A stretch of DNA of 64,000 bases, taken from assembly GCF_040807025.1 (NCBI RefSeq), contig NC_090953.1:26582997-26646996 (forward strand). The letters run 5' to 3'. Below the pieces are notes generated by a model. That model saw nothing but the letters and a program-made list of their open reading frames with translations. It searched no databases and was not told the DNA's origin. This DNA comes from Struthio camelus (taxonomy: Eukaryota; Chordata; Aves; Struthioniformes; Struthionidae). Shown piece by piece: positions 1-9,894 of this stretch (the first letter of the stretch is position 1; each line of letters begins with the position of its first letter). Made by a program: the position numbers and the translations under genes.

Positions 1-793
1 AAAACTTCAGGACCGAGGTCCTTGGGTTCCTTGCAGTCTTTCCTCTTCAGCTCCTACTCTTGTTCTCTCTGCTTTCCCTCCCGTCTTAAAGACCTGACAC
101 ATTTGCACTCCACCATCACGGGATGCCTCACGGGGCTCCCTTCTCTTCCTCCCCTCCAGCCACAGAGATACCAGAGGGAGAGTCAAACGATGCCCTGGTG
201 TCAGCATATCCCAGGTGTCACCCTGATAACCAGGTGCTGGGGGCTGCTGCTGCAGGTGTCACCCTGATAACCAGGTGCAGGGCGTAACCCTGGGGTTACG
301 CTTCTCAGGGCTTCTCAAACCCTGCATGCAGGCACTTCTCCTTCACAGTGCAGGTCCCAAGCCCAGGGCTTAGAGCCCCCAGCCCTCACAGGCAGACAGG
401 GAGAAAAGACGCTGCACTTTGGGGAGGCAGGTGAAGCTCCAGGATTTCCCCAGCTCTGCTTCCTCCCCAGGGCTGGGCATCTGGTGGCACCTTCTGTCCA
501 GTCCGCCTCACTCCACAGCAGGCACTGGGAGGTAAGTGAGACACTTCCCCTGGAGTCCCAGGTGTGGTGCCTCTGTTGGGGTGTATTGCAGCCCTCATGT
601 TCCTGCCTGCTGCCCACGTCTGAATGTGCTCGTCTGTGGGTCTGTGCGTGCCCAGCTGTGGTGTGTCCAAAGAGTGCAAAGGAGAACTCCCCCCCCCCCC
701 ATCCCCCTAGTGCAGCCTGGCCCTGGAACTCGCAGCAGGCCGGACGACATTGCACAGGGCACGTGATCACTGCTGCTGAGAGGTTTGGGGCAG

Positions 794-875
794 GAAGCTG
801 TGGCCGAGTGGGGAAGGCGATGGACGTGAAACGCATGGGGGTTTCCCTGCGCAGGTTCGAATCCTGCCAACTATG
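794..875 (+). pseudogene. tRNA-Ser(TGA)-like pseudogene, unit 1
   Basis: An 82-nt sequence collinear with eukaryotic tRNA-Ser, including the long variable arm. The A box (TGGCCGAGTGG) and B box (GGTTCGAATCC) match the Pol III promoter consensus, and a T4 terminator lies at 890-893. The fold is damaged: the anticodon stem has two mismatches next to the loop, the acceptor has two mismatches, and the loop reads CGTGAAA, so the conserved U33 is G. The nominal anticodon is TGA. It is unlikely to work in decoding but could still be transcribed. Its flanks are an inverted diverged copy of those of the Ser(AGA) gene at 9912-9993. Confidence 0.85.
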
Positions 876-1375
876 GGGCACCTGTCCCCTTTTGGGCTGC
901 CTGGAGCGACCAGGCTCCAGCCCTGGACAAAGCCTCACAGCCACAGTCCCTCCAGCTGAACAGCGTGCCCGGTGAACCCTCCATCCCTCTAGTCATCCTC
1001 AGCTTCCCCCCAGAGTCGCCAGGGCGCGTGCAAACCCCCTCTCTCCTTTCCCAGCCACACAGGCTCACACCTTTCCTGACAGAGACATGCTCTCCTCTGG
1101 GGACGGATGGATTTTCTTCTCAGGGGCATGTTTTTCCCACGGGGCCAGAGCTGAGATGCACGTGCTTCTGTGATGGGAAGGGAGGCGTCCTATGTGGAAA
1201 CTTCTGCAAGTTTTTGCAGCATCAGGAGAAGAGGCAGGGGCAGGGCAATGCTGCTTCCTATTCTTTTTCCTTCTGCTGCATCTTTCTCCCCTCTCAGACT
1301 CCCGGGATAGTCTTGAAAGCTCAGCGAGGGTCAGAGAGTGCCTGGGACGAGCAGGAGGCAGGCATAGGTCTGCAT
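876..1375. other. Spacer between Ser pseudogene and tRNA-Gly
   Basis: The first 90 bp belong to the inverted arm and the last 45 bp to the Gly duplication. Between them, 970-1330 shows no gene, repeat or conserved signal that I recognise. Confidence 0.7.
890..893 (+). terminator. T4 run after Ser pseudogene
   Basis: TTTT 15 nt past the Ser pseudogene, shared with the paralogous Ser(AGA) locus. Present in all units (21429, 41273 and 61790). Confidence 0.6.
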
Positions 1376-1447
1376 GCGTTGGTGGTATAGTGGTGAGCAT
1401 AGCTGCCTTCCAAGCAGTTGACCCGGGTTCGATTCCTGGCCAACGCA
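1376..1447 (+). tRNA. tRNA-Gly-TCC: tRNA-Gly(TCC), unit 1
   Basis: A 72-nt gene decoding GGA glycine codons in cytosolic translation. The acceptor GCGTTGG pairs with CCAACGC, with A as the discriminator base. The anticodon loop CTTCCAA gives anticodon TCC. The sequence is that of vertebrate tRNA-Gly-TCC apart from one T-stem change that makes a G-U pair (CCGGG with CCTGG). There is no encoded CCA and no intron. A T4 Pol III terminator lies 8 nt downstream at 1455-1458. Its downstream flank is paralogous to that of the Gly pseudogene at 10578. Confidence 0.97.
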
Positions 1448-1948
1448 CGCACACTTTTCTTCTCCCAGGTGCCTGCAGAGGCCCTTCCACCTCCTGCCAG
1501 AAAAGAGCCCAGGTTTCCCCAACAGGTTCATGTTCCCTCGGGGAGCCACTCCCCTTGCTGCATGCACAGGCAGGGTGAGGCACCCCACAGAGCCCAGGAG
1601 AGACAGGGGCCCCCTCCTCCTTCAGCAATGCCTGCCTTGGCCAAAGCAGCAGGTCTGTCACCGAGCACAGCTTCCAGGCTGCTTGCCCTGCCCCCCGAGG
1701 CATAGCCCTGCAGAAGGAAGCGCCCCAGAATGAAGGTGCTACCTCCTTTGCTAGAAGCATGACAGGCTTCTGCAAAGGGCTCTGCTGCTCTCCTGAAGGG
1801 CCCGCTTCTGACTGCATGGTGCCTCAAGGGCCTGCAGAAAGGCTGTGCATGGGCGTTGCCGGGGAGATGCAGAAAGCCCCTGGCTCAGCCAGGACCATGT
1901 GGCTCAGCCCTGCTATAGCGACAGAGCGGCAAGAAGAGGTGTCCAGGC
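1448..1948. other. Spacer between tRNA-Gly and tRNA-Gln
   Basis: The first 200 bp are the duplicated Gly flank. The rest, 1640-1948, has no recognisable content. Confidence 0.7.
1455..1458 (+). terminator. Pol III terminator of tRNA-Gly
   Basis: TTTT followed by C, 8 nt past the gene. Equivalents start at 21994, 41838 and 62355. Confidence 0.85.
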
Positions 1949-2020
1949 GGTCCCATGGTGTAATGGTGAGCACTCTGGACTCTGAATCCAGCGATCTGAG
2001 TTCAAGTCTCAGTGGGACCT
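1949..2020 (+). tRNA. tRNA-Gln-CTG: tRNA-Gln(CTG), unit 1
   Basis: A 72-nt gene decoding CAG glutamine codons. The acceptor GGTCCCA pairs with TGGGACC, with T as the discriminator base. The anticodon loop CTCTGAA gives CTG. The T arm AGTTCAAGTCT is of the usual tRNA-Gln type. There is no intron and no CCA. The first T4 run downstream is at 2062-2065, 42 nt away, so the primary transcript may have a long trailer or stop at a weaker signal. The gene sits 134 bp upstream of a CR1 3' end in the opposite orientation. Confidence 0.97.
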
Positions 2021-2154
2021 CAGGCTTCTGCTTCACTGAGGGCCTGCCTCAGCTGACTGCATTTTACACCCTTGCGTTGCTCTTGGGTAGACTGCTTTAC
2101 GCACTCCGGTCTTCCTTCCCTCTTCTCGTGCCCCTGGCACCGGGTTTGGGCAGA

Positions 2155-2855
2155 GGGTCACAGGATCACTGAACAGCTGAGGTGGGAAGGGACCTCTGCA
2201 GACTATCTAGTCCAACCCCTCCTCAAAGCAGGGTCAAGAAAAGGAGTCTGTTCAGGGCCCTGTGATGTCAAGTTTTGAAAAATCTCCATGGATGGAGACT
2301 CCACAGCTTCTCTGGGCAAGCTGTTCCCATGTTTGACAGCCCCGCACAGTAAAACAGGGGGGGGTTCTGTGTGTTTAAGTGGAATGTCTTGTACTTCATG
2401 GCTTGTGCCCACTGCCTCTTGCCCTGTCCCTGGGCACCGCCAAGAAGCGGCTGGCTCTCTCTTCTCTACTCCCTCTTCCCCCTCTTCGTCCACCACCTCA
2501 GGTACTTATACACATTGATAAGATTCCCCCCCACCCCTCCCCCCCAAACCTTAGCCCTCTCTTCCCCAGGCTAGACAATCCCAGCTCTGTTAGCCTCTCC
2601 TGGTATGACAGATGGCGCAAGCCCTTGACCTTCTCTGTGGCCTTTTGCTGTGCTCACTCCAGTGTGGCCTTGTCTCTCTCGTACCGGGAAGCCCAGAAAT
2701 GGACACAGCACTCCAGATGTGCTCTCACCAGTGCTGAGCAGAGGGGAAGGATCACACCTCCCTCAGCCTGCTGGCAACGCTCTTCCTAACGCAGCCCAGG
2801 ATGCTGCCAGCCGCCTTTGCTGCAAGGGCACGTTGCTGCCTCAAGTGCTGAAGGC
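2155..2855 (-). mobile_element. CR1 LINE fragment A (3' end), unit 1
   Basis: In minus orientation this reads the C-terminal reverse transcriptase region and 3' untranslated end of a chicken-repeat-1 LINE. The 3' end motif appears as GGTGGGAAGGGACCTCT then TCTAGTCCAACCCC on the plus strand. Further in lie the antisense of the CCACTGGAGT-type, AGCACTGG and GCTGCGT blocks that CR1 copies share. The 5' part is missing, as usual for CR1, and the reading frame is broken in many places. Confidence 0.88.
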
Positions 2856-4289
2856 CTTCCGGGACACAACAGCTCTGCTCTGAAATAAGTGCCCGTGAGA
2901 TACCAAGCTCCTGGGGAGCTGACAGAGCCCCTAACTGCTGGAACCAGAAACATGACGGCACCAGTGGAGTCCCTGCAAGGGCACCTGGCATGCAGATGCC
3001 CAGGGGCTCCTGCAGAGGGAGGAAGGACACTTTGAAGAGCCCTGTTCACTTGCTGCCAGGTGCGGACTGGCCCGAGAGGGAAGGCAGAGGCAACAGCCCT
3101 GAGTCCGCAGAAGAGCTCCACCTACTGCAAAGATGGTGTAACTCGAGCAGCAGTCCCTGCTGGGAGATGTGGGTGGTACAGCTTTGGGAAGAGTAATGCA
3201 TGAACTGGGGGACTGAACAGTGACACGGGATGTGGCTTGGTGTTTGGCTGCATGCTTGTAAGTACGAGGCCTTGGTTTGCTCCTGAGCAGCCCCGGTGCT
3301 TCTTGCCTCCAGTGCCTCCTGTAAGTAACCACCTGTCTTAGCAAAAAAGAGACAAGGCCCGGAGTGTCTGATTCCCAAAGGAATGCCAGGTCTCCAGCTG
3401 AGATTCAGGCTCAGACGGGCAACTTGACCCTGCCTGTCAAGGGCACTGAAGGTGCCCTTCCACAGCTCAGCTGAGCACAAAATGTCCGCTTTTTGCTGCC
3501 GTGTCATTAACGCTCACCACTAAGGACGCGTTTTTGCCTGTCTGCTCTTCTTGGCACAAACATTGCTCTTGGGAGACGCCAGGCCAGACAGGATACTGAA
3601 GTGCAGAAGGAGCACAAGGACTCATCAAATCCATCTTCCCCACTTCATTCCCTAGTGTATTTGCTGACTGCTGGAAATACCGATTGCCACCCTCCCTGGC
3701 ATACTGCCTTATGCCCTCTGCCCCTCCGCCCCCTACACCTCCCAGTCCTGCCTCTCCTCAGCAGTACAGCAACCAGTGGGAAAAAGGTTCTCGGGCAAAC
3801 GGCCAAAGGGTTCATGTCCTCCTCTGGCACAACAGGCAGCCTGGTGGGCTTTCAGACCCATGGGAATATGTGGATGTCTAACACATAGTTCGTAACACTG
3901 CTGCTGTCTCCTACCCGGGGAAAATTAGGGCAGGCTGTGAAAAGCTGCTGCTTCCTGAGCACGCATGCAAGACCTGCTGAGTACATGGGCACAAGAAATG
4001 AAGACCCCCGCCCCCGAAGGCAGCTCTTGCGTGCTCTCCGAGGAGGGACTCAAGGCTGACCCTGAGAGACATCAGGGTGCCCTGATCACCCACTTACAGA
4101 GTCACACTCCTGTTCTCGGAAGCCCACAAAGACAGAAACCTCACCTTTGCCTGTGGACTTGATTGTCCTGGTTTTCTGTCTTTCTGTGCCTGTTGGCTTA
4201 GTTTTGGTGCGCTGGTATCCGTTTGGGGAGCTGCACTCAAATCGGGCAGTGCCCCATGCTTACAGGTGGACTCGCTGTGATGGGGGAGA
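2856..4289. other. Spacer with no recognised gene, unit 1
   Basis: GC-rich single-copy-like sequence with no long conserved frame and no tRNA. Only short pyrimidine-rich patches stand out (3640-3770). Possibly old repeat remnants below recognition. Units 2 and 3 have the same at 23395-24828 and 43239-44672. Confidence 0.65.
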
Positions 4290-4375
4290 GGAGGTTTTCC
4301 CTCCCCGGTTTCCAGCAGAGAGAGGTAAGCTAGGGACAGAGGGGAATGCAGAGGAACTGGTGGAGGCTGGAACTG
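4290..4375 (+). repeat. Short direct repeat upstream of CR1 fragment B
   Basis: GGTTTTCCCTCC, GCAGAGAGAGGTAAGCT and GGGGAATGC recur at 5503-5595. The two copies bracket the ghost Cys flank and CR1 fragment B. Confidence 0.7.
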
Positions 4376-4382
4376 GGAACAG

Positions 4383-4615
4383 CTCGTGCCTGGGTCATGG
4401 CAAGCCAGAGGTGCTGGGAGGTTTCCCAGGGAAGGGTCCATGCAGAGTGAGCTGGCAGAGCCTGTTGCTGAGGGCAAGGGAAGAGGCAGCTGGTGTGTGG
4501 GCTGGCTGACTGTGGCTGTGGCTGCTGCTTCTCTGTCCTGTGCACACACCAGAGTAGGGAGCAGCCAGGAAGAGGAAACAAAAGGCAAAAGAAAGACGGA
4601 CACAAGGCTTGGTGT
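4383..4615 (+). repeat. tRNA-Cys upstream block without its tRNA (ghost locus)
   Basis: The same flank as at 8908-9140, diverged. Where the tRNA-Cys should start (about 4650) there is CR1 reverse transcriptase sequence from about 4632, so the gene was lost in a deletion or rearrangement tied to that LINE fragment. Present in units 2 and 3 at about 24922-25154 and 44766-44998. Confidence 0.75.
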
Positions 4616-4631
4616 GGCCAAGGCTTGGTAT

Positions 4632-5504
4632 TGACCCCGCAGGGGTCGATACAGGGCCCAATACTGCTCAACTTGTTCATTAATGACCTGGATGATGGGA
4701 CCGAATGCACCCTCAGCAAGTTTGCTGATAAGAGAAAACCGGGAGGAGTACCTGATACGCCACAGGGTTGTGCTGCCGTTCAGACGGACCTCGGCAGGCT
4801 GGAGAAACGGGCAGACAGGAGCCGCAGGAAGTTCAGCAAGGCAAAGTGCAACGCCCTGCACCCGGCGAGGAATAACCCCAGGCACCCGGGGAGGAATAAC
4901 ACCCAGGCATGGTGGGGGCCGACCTGCTGGAAAGCAGCTTTGCAGAAAAGACCTGGGGGTCCTGGCACCCTACAAGCTGACCACAAGCCAGCAACGTGCC
5001 TTTGTGGCAAAGGCGGCCCACGGTAGGCTGGGCTGCGTGAGGAAGAGTGTTGCCACCAGGTCAAGGGAAGTGGTGCTTTCCCCTCTACTCAGCGCTCCAG
5101 AGGCCACATCTGGAGCGCGGTCTCCAGTTCTGGGCTCCGCAGTGGAAGAAAGAGAGGGCCCTACCGGCACGAGTCCAGCAAAGAGGCACAAGGATGATTA
5201 GGGGCCTGGAGAACCTCTCATATGAGGAGAGGCTGAGAGAGTCGGGACTGTTGAGCCCGGAGAAGAGAAGGCTCACGGGGCATCTTACCAGTGCGTATAA
5301 CTATCCAACGGGAGGGTCGAACGAAGACAGACCAAGGGAGTGGTGCCCCTCTTCTCGGTGGTGCCCACTGACAGGGCAAGAGTCATCGCACACAAACTGA
5401 ACACGGGAAATTCAGCTTGAACGTGAGAAAATGCTTCTTTAGCGTGAGGCTGGCTGAACATTGGAACAGGTGGCCCAGAGAGGTTGTGGATTCTCCATCC
5501 TTGG
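4632..5504 (+). mobile_element. CR1 LINE fragment B (reverse transcriptase to near 3' end), unit 1
   Basis: Sense CR1 beginning inside the reverse transcriptase. Residues such as GPILLNLFINDLDDGTECTL and LSKFAD are visible, then [19 protein letters not shown], then MIRGLENLSYEERLRESGL. The frame shifts several times. The D-D part of the catalytic FADD box is disrupted (FADKRK). It stops after the TCTCCATCC block, before the normal 3' end. A 23-bp tandem duplication (GAGGAATAAC core) lies near 4868-4912. The fragment starts where a duplicated tRNA-Cys locus would be expected to carry its gene. Confidence 0.9.
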
Positions 5505-5595
5505 TTTTCCCTCCTCAGGTTCTGGCAGAGAGAGGTAAGCTCAGGACAGGGGGGAATGCTTTCCTGTGCAGAGCGGGTGGCTAACGGAGGCTGGC
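5503..5595 (+). repeat. Short direct repeat downstream of CR1 fragment B
   Basis: Partner of 4290-4375, beginning exactly where the CR1 similarity stops. It is too long and too diverged for a recent target-site duplication; an old segmental duplication is likelier. Confidence 0.7.
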
Positions 5596-7529
5596 GGAGA
5601 AAGAAACACCACCACGAGTCTCCAGCTATGCTGCACAACATCTTTAATGAGCAGGAAGGAAAAAAGGAAAAAAAGCAGCACAGAGACCAAGACACATGTT
5701 TCCTGGGTTGAGTGAGGCACAGAGAATTGCCCGTTTCCCCAGGACAAGCGGCATGCAAAGCGTTTGCCTTTTCCCATTCCAGCTCTACCTTGTGGCAATC
5801 ACATCCTACCTACAGCAATTCCTAACCCCCAAACCGTCCTGCCGTCAGCAGGAGACTCAGCAGAGCGGACGAGCACGAGCTCTTTCTCGAGGAGCTCAGA
5901 GTGCAGCAGAGCCAGAGGCAGCATGGCGAGGCCTGGCTCTGTGAGGTGGAGCTGGGAACTCAGTGCGCTCAGGCCTCCAGCCCTTTCAAGACCCCCACCA
6001 GATCAGCCTTTCTTTTCTTTCCTCATCTTTCTCTGTGCCCTCCAAATCCAGTTCTAGCTGCATGTCCCCGAGGGGCCTGCGGCTGGTTTTCTTAAAATGC
6101 ACAACAAGCGTTACATCTCACCTTAAGGCTGGATTTGAGGGCCTGGCAGCAAAGATTTGCTTAGCCCACTGCTTATTGCCCCAGGTCCGGGTGCAGTTCT
6201 GGGTGAAGCAGCAAGGATGGAAACTGATCAGATTGTCACAGCAGAAAAAGATTGGGCTGAACAGAAGTCGCAGCAATCACCTCTTAACAACACACTGCGC
6301 GCATACAAGCTCCCACGCCCTCCGAGTAACACAGCACAGGGACGCTGACCCACTTTTGGAATACGACCCATTACGGTGGGTTTCAAGCACCGGTGGACAG
6401 GCTGGTCGTACCAGATTGCCAAAACAAACAGTTCAAGCTGCGTTCAAGGTGGCAGAGGATGCACTTGGCTATTTGGTTAGGGACGATCCGCTGGAGGCGC
6501 AGATTCTTGTGTGCAGGCATCCCTGCAGCTGAACACAGATCTCCCCCTTCTGCCTGAAAGAACCCTCGCCTTCCCAACTGCGCACAACTACCCCCTTGAA
6601 ACGGGAAAGAGGTAAAGTCCCTAAACATTTCCATTCACCTGCCAAGCTGAGGCAGCCCGCGTATCAAAGTTGTGTCACCACCATGACAGCAATCCAGCCC
6701 ACAGGAAGAGGAGAAGTGGGGTGTGGCTGACCTCGTTCCCCAGGGAAACTTGGGGAACATTCCCAGTATTCAGAGTTGAGGACATTGCTGGCGCTAGTCA
6801 GGCCACACCAGAGCCAGATTCCACTGCCTAGGGCCCAGGGAACGATAGCAGGTTCTGGACGAGGAAGAGGAGGGCAGAGAGCAAGGCAGGTCCCTGCAAG
6901 GGAGGAAGGGCAGACAGTCACTCCTGGGGATCTCCATGGGTATGTCCTTAGAGAACTTGACGGGGGCTTCATGCTTTGCCAGCCCGGGGCTCTGACTGGG
7001 GAGTGCAGAACCGAGGCGTGGGACAGTGACCAAAGAGGTTCCTGTGCCCTTCCCTGAAAGGGACTCCACACCCAAATTGACCCGTTTTCCTTAGCAAGTT
7101 CATCCCAGGGCCAAAAGCCTGGATGGCCTGCTTTTTTAGGAGTGGGTCAGAGCAGTGAGGCAAAAGCTCACAGATGTTTTTCCTGGGCCGTGGATGGAGT
7201 GGCCCACTCAAGGCATTTTAATTCCAAATAGGCTTTGACTCAGCCTCCTGGAACACATGGGAGCCCTCGTAACGTGGAAGAGCGGGGAAAACCCCCAAAC
7301 TCCAGGGAAACGTGCGTCGGTGTGCTGCTGACTTGGGTGGAGACGGTGTCCTGGCTTCAGGCGTGCCAGCGATACCAGGGTTTTTGGCCTCGCTCCTCCA
7401 CAACTGCCTCCTTCCTGAGGGACGTTTCCTGAAACAACTGGTGCCACTATGCAATCTCCTGCTCCTGCCTTTAAAGCTGTTGCCTTTCTGCTGCTGGTCC
7501 AGGGCCTGCGTGACTCAGTGCAGCCCAAA
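5596..7529. other. Spacer with no recognised gene, unit 1
   Basis: No tRNA, no CR1 similarity that I can call, and no credible exon. There is an A-rich patch (AAGGAAAAAAGG) near 5660 and otherwise mixed sequence. Equivalents at 26135-28068 and 45979-47912. Confidence 0.65.
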
Positions 7530-8325
7530 CTGTTTCAGGTTGCAAGGGATCTCTGGCGGCCCTCTGGGCCAACGCCCCGTTCCAATCAGGCCAAACTTCC
7601 CAGCGACATCAGGAGGCTCAGGGCCTTGCCCGGCCAGCTTCTGAACGCTGCAATGAAGGGAGACGCCACTCTCCCATGGGCAGCCTCTTCCAGGGCTGTG
7701 CCGTGCTCCCTGTGACTTGTTCTTCCAAAGAGACAGTTGACATCTCCCTGGTTGCACCTGGAACTGTGCCCCTTGCTGTTTTGCTGTGCACCTCTGAGGA
7801 GAGCTTGGCTCTGCCTTTTCCATAACCCGCTGTAGCTGGTGGGAGATGGCAGTGTGATCCCCTCCTCCCCTCCTTGCCTTCTCCCCTCCAGGCGCCACAA
7901 AAACAATGCCTTCAACCTTCCTCATATGGCCTGTGCTGCAGGCCTGACCCTCAGCCTCTTCCTCTGCCACTAGCTCTCTCCAGGTTGTTGCCATTGCACT
8001 TGTCCTGAGGGAACAGAACCCAGTCTGGCCTGCTGTACAAACCTGCTGAAAGGCCCCTCTGTCCCACTGTCCAGGTCGCCCATAAAAAGCCTAAAGCTTT
8101 TTGGCATCTGGACTGATCCCTGAGGGAGGCCACTAGGAAGCAGTCGCCAGATGGCCCTTTTTCCCACTGAGTAAAGGCCTTTGAGCCCAACGGTCCACCC
8201 CATTTTCCCCTCACATTAGCGTCGTCAGGCTCCAGGCTGTAACTCACCGGTCTGGCTCGAAGGATGCTGTGAGAGACAAGGCCTTGACAAAGGCCTTGCT
8301 AGGCTCAAGGTGAACAGCGGTAGCA
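7530..8325 (-). mobile_element. CR1 LINE fragment C, unit 1
   Basis: Antisense CR1. From 7530 to about 7960 it shows the 3' region (GGTTGCAAGGGATCTCTGG, then GCACCTCTGAGGAGAGCTTG). From about 8035 to 8325 it shows the antisense of the reverse transcriptase core around the GDLDSGTEG stretch, and the CCCTGAGGGAGGCCACTAG and GTGAGAGACAAGGCCTTGAC blocks. The middle is missing, so it is an internally deleted copy or two joined copies. Limits are approximate. Confidence 0.8.
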
Positions 8326-8907
8326 ACAGCATTTGCAGCGGTAAAAGCTCTTCTTTATGTCCTTGATGTGCCCTGCCAGTTCCAACGCAGGCCAAGCTTT
8401 GCCTTTCCTACCACCATTGCGGTATGCCTGGACAGTGAGGCTCTATTTGTGCTTTCTCGCCTGTCCCTGTTTTCACCTCCTGTGCTAAGCAGTCATCCCT
8501 GACTCCCTCCACAAGCCCCCAGGGGTTACCTGAGTCCCAGCATGTTGCCCTCGTGGCAGAGGCTGGGGAGCTGGACGTCCCCATGAGGAAAGGGAGTCTG
8601 TGACCTGGAAACCTCCTTGGGCTGCTACAGAAGATTTTGTCCACTTCTCATCATGAGCGGGTGGGTTGTCTCTACCACAGCGTCACTTCCCGCTGCACTG
8701 AGGAGGAGGGGGACAAGGGCTCACAGGGCAGACATGCAGGAGGGTCAGAGGCCTTGAGCCAGCGATGGCTGGGAGAACAGGGCCCAGCCTGCATTTGCTA
8801 CAGGGGCTCGCAGGGCCGGCCAGGAATATGGCAAAGCTACAGCAAAGCCAGGAACTGTGGAGCCTGTTTGGAGACTGTGGGACGGGGCCTGGTTGCCAAG
8901 GGCCCTG
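8326..8907. other. Spacer between CR1 fragment C and the Cys block
   Basis: No gene seen. It holds the 4-bp length difference between units: GCGGGTGGGTTG at 8659-8670 in unit 1 against GCGGGTTG in units 2 and 3. Confidence 0.7.
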
Positions 8908-9140
8908 CCCTTGCCTGGGCTGTGCTTGCTCGCAGCTCCCAGCAGGGAAGCCGTGGCTTGCGTGCAGGCTGAGGTGGTAGAGCCTGTTGGTGAGGGCGAA
9001 GGAAGAGGTAGCTGGTGTGTGGGCCAGCTGTTTGTGGCTGTGGCTGCTGGCTGCCTGTCCCATGCACACGCCAGAGCGGGGAGCAGCCAGGAAGAGGAGG
9101 CAAAAAGCAAAAGCAAGAGGGACAAGGCTGGGCGTGCAGA
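8908..9140 (+). repeat. tRNA-Cys upstream block, intact locus
   Basis: Paralogous to 4383-4615. Landmarks are AGAGCCTGTTGGTGAGGGC, AGCTGGTGTGTGGGC, GTGGCTGTGGCTGCTG, GAGCAGCCAGGAAGAGGA and GCAAAAGC. Here the tRNA-Cys begins 40 nt further on. Copies in units 2 and 3 end near 29675 and 49519. Confidence 0.85.
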
Positions 9141-9179
9141 CGTGAGCATGGGGAGTCCAGCAGTGGTGTGCATGATGCA

Positions 9180-9251
9180 GGGGGTGTAGCTCAGTGGGAG
9201 AGCATTTGACTGCAGATCAAGAGGTCCCTGGTTCAACTCCAGGTGCCCCCT
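9180..9251 (+). tRNA. tRNA-Cys-GCA: tRNA-Cys(GCA), unit 1
   Basis: A 72-nt gene decoding UGC and UGU. The acceptor starts GGGGGTG and ends TGCCCCC plus discriminator T. The anticodon loop CTGCAGA gives GCA. The T stem CCTGG pairs fully with CCAGG, and the B box GGTTCAACTCC fits the consensus. A T4 terminator lies 11 nt downstream at 9262-9265. The 270 bp upstream is a duplicated block also found at 4383-4615 (without a tRNA) and in part at 20225-20312. Confidence 0.97.
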
Positions 9252-9261
9252 CCACTGCTGC

Positions 9262-9265
9262 TTTT
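9262..9265 (+). terminator. Pol III terminator of tRNA-Cys
   Basis: TTTT 11 nt past the gene. Equivalents start at 29797 and 49641. Confidence 0.85.
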
Positions 9266-9730
9266 CTTCCTGGAGCTTCTCCTGTGCCTTGGCGGCCTGC
9301 TTCCCCATCCCTCAGTGGGAAGGCTGTGGGGGACAGACAGCCCAGCATGGACCTGTCTCGGCTTCTCGTTCTCTGGGCTCTCGCCTCATGACACCCTTGG
9401 GGTTTCCCCTTTCCTTAAGGTGCTGCACCTCCCAGGGAGGGCAAGAGCAGCCCCTCTTCCTTCCCAGGGGCTGTGCTGCCACTGCTCTGTCGGGAGCTGG
9501 AGGGCATGAGCTGAGAGAAACCTCCTGCCCTTGTCTAGCACACAGGTCAGGGTCTGTGACACAAGAGGGATGGTCTCCCAATGTCACCGGTTAACGCTGA
9601 GTCTGGCTTCCACCGGCTTTTTTCCCATAAAGTGGAGCTTAAAGGCTAAACAGGCTAAATGCACCCTTTGTCATCTCATCCTTTCGCACCTGGGAAAGGT
9701 GTGTTGTGCCTGCCAGGACTGCAGGAAGTT

Positions 9731-9748
9731 GGGGGGGGGGGTGGGGGG
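9731..9748 (+). repeat. G tract, length-variable between units
   Basis: A run of 11 G, a T, then 6 G. Unit 3 has an uninterrupted G run at about 50110-50125. Confidence 0.85.
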
Positions 9749-9894
9749 AGAGCGAGCAGAGCCGTAGAGGGAGGGTGGGTGTTTTGCTGTGTGACCGGGC
9801 TTGACGTGCTGCTGTGCTGCTGTGCAGCTGCGCAGCTGGAGGGACCCTCCGTACCCGCAGGGCTGGTCTGGAGCGTGGCCTTTCCAGGCAGCCC

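Larger units (their letters stand above)
27..965 (+). repeat. Inverted duplication, left arm (Ser pseudogene locus)
   Basis: This block is a diverged inverted copy of 9825-10415. Shared landmarks read in this orientation include TTCCTTGCAGTCTTTCC, ACCTGACACATTT, CTCCACCATCAC, TCAGCATATCCCAG, CAGCCTGGCCCT, GTTTGGGGCAGG, the tRNA-Ser sequence itself and TTTTGGGCTGCCTGGA. The left arm holds about 350 bp extra, mainly between 290 and 640. It also contains a 26-bp direct duplication (212-237 and 253-278, core GTCACCCTGATAACCAGG). Units 2-4 carry the same arm. Confidence 0.85.
1330..1640 (+). repeat. Direct duplication, copy with whole tRNA-Gly
   Basis: Around the Gly gene this block matches 10540-10870: GAGCAGGAGGCA upstream, then GGTGCCTGCAGAGGCCC, TTCCACCTCCT, GGGAGCCACTCCCCTTG, CCCCACAGAGCCCAGGAGAG and CAGCAATGCCTGCCTTGG downstream. 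Confidence 0.85.
9252..9824. other. Spacer between tRNA-Cys and the Ser(AGA) arm
   Basis: The Cys terminator, then about 450 bp without recognised content, then the G tract at 9731-9748. Confidence 0.7.

Noticed and set aside
1065-1817. A 250-codon open frame on the minus strand
   Set aside because: It covers the tRNA-Gly gene in antisense and its duplicated flank; composition is not protein-like.
4094-4885. A 263-codon open frame on the minus strand
   Set aside because: It overlaps antisense CR1 and the duplicated Cys flank; no domain.
4290-5595. Direct repeats around CR1 fragment B as its target-site duplication
   Set aside because: The copies are about 85 bp and diverged, far longer than a LINE target-site duplication, and the first copy lies well upstream of the CR1 start.
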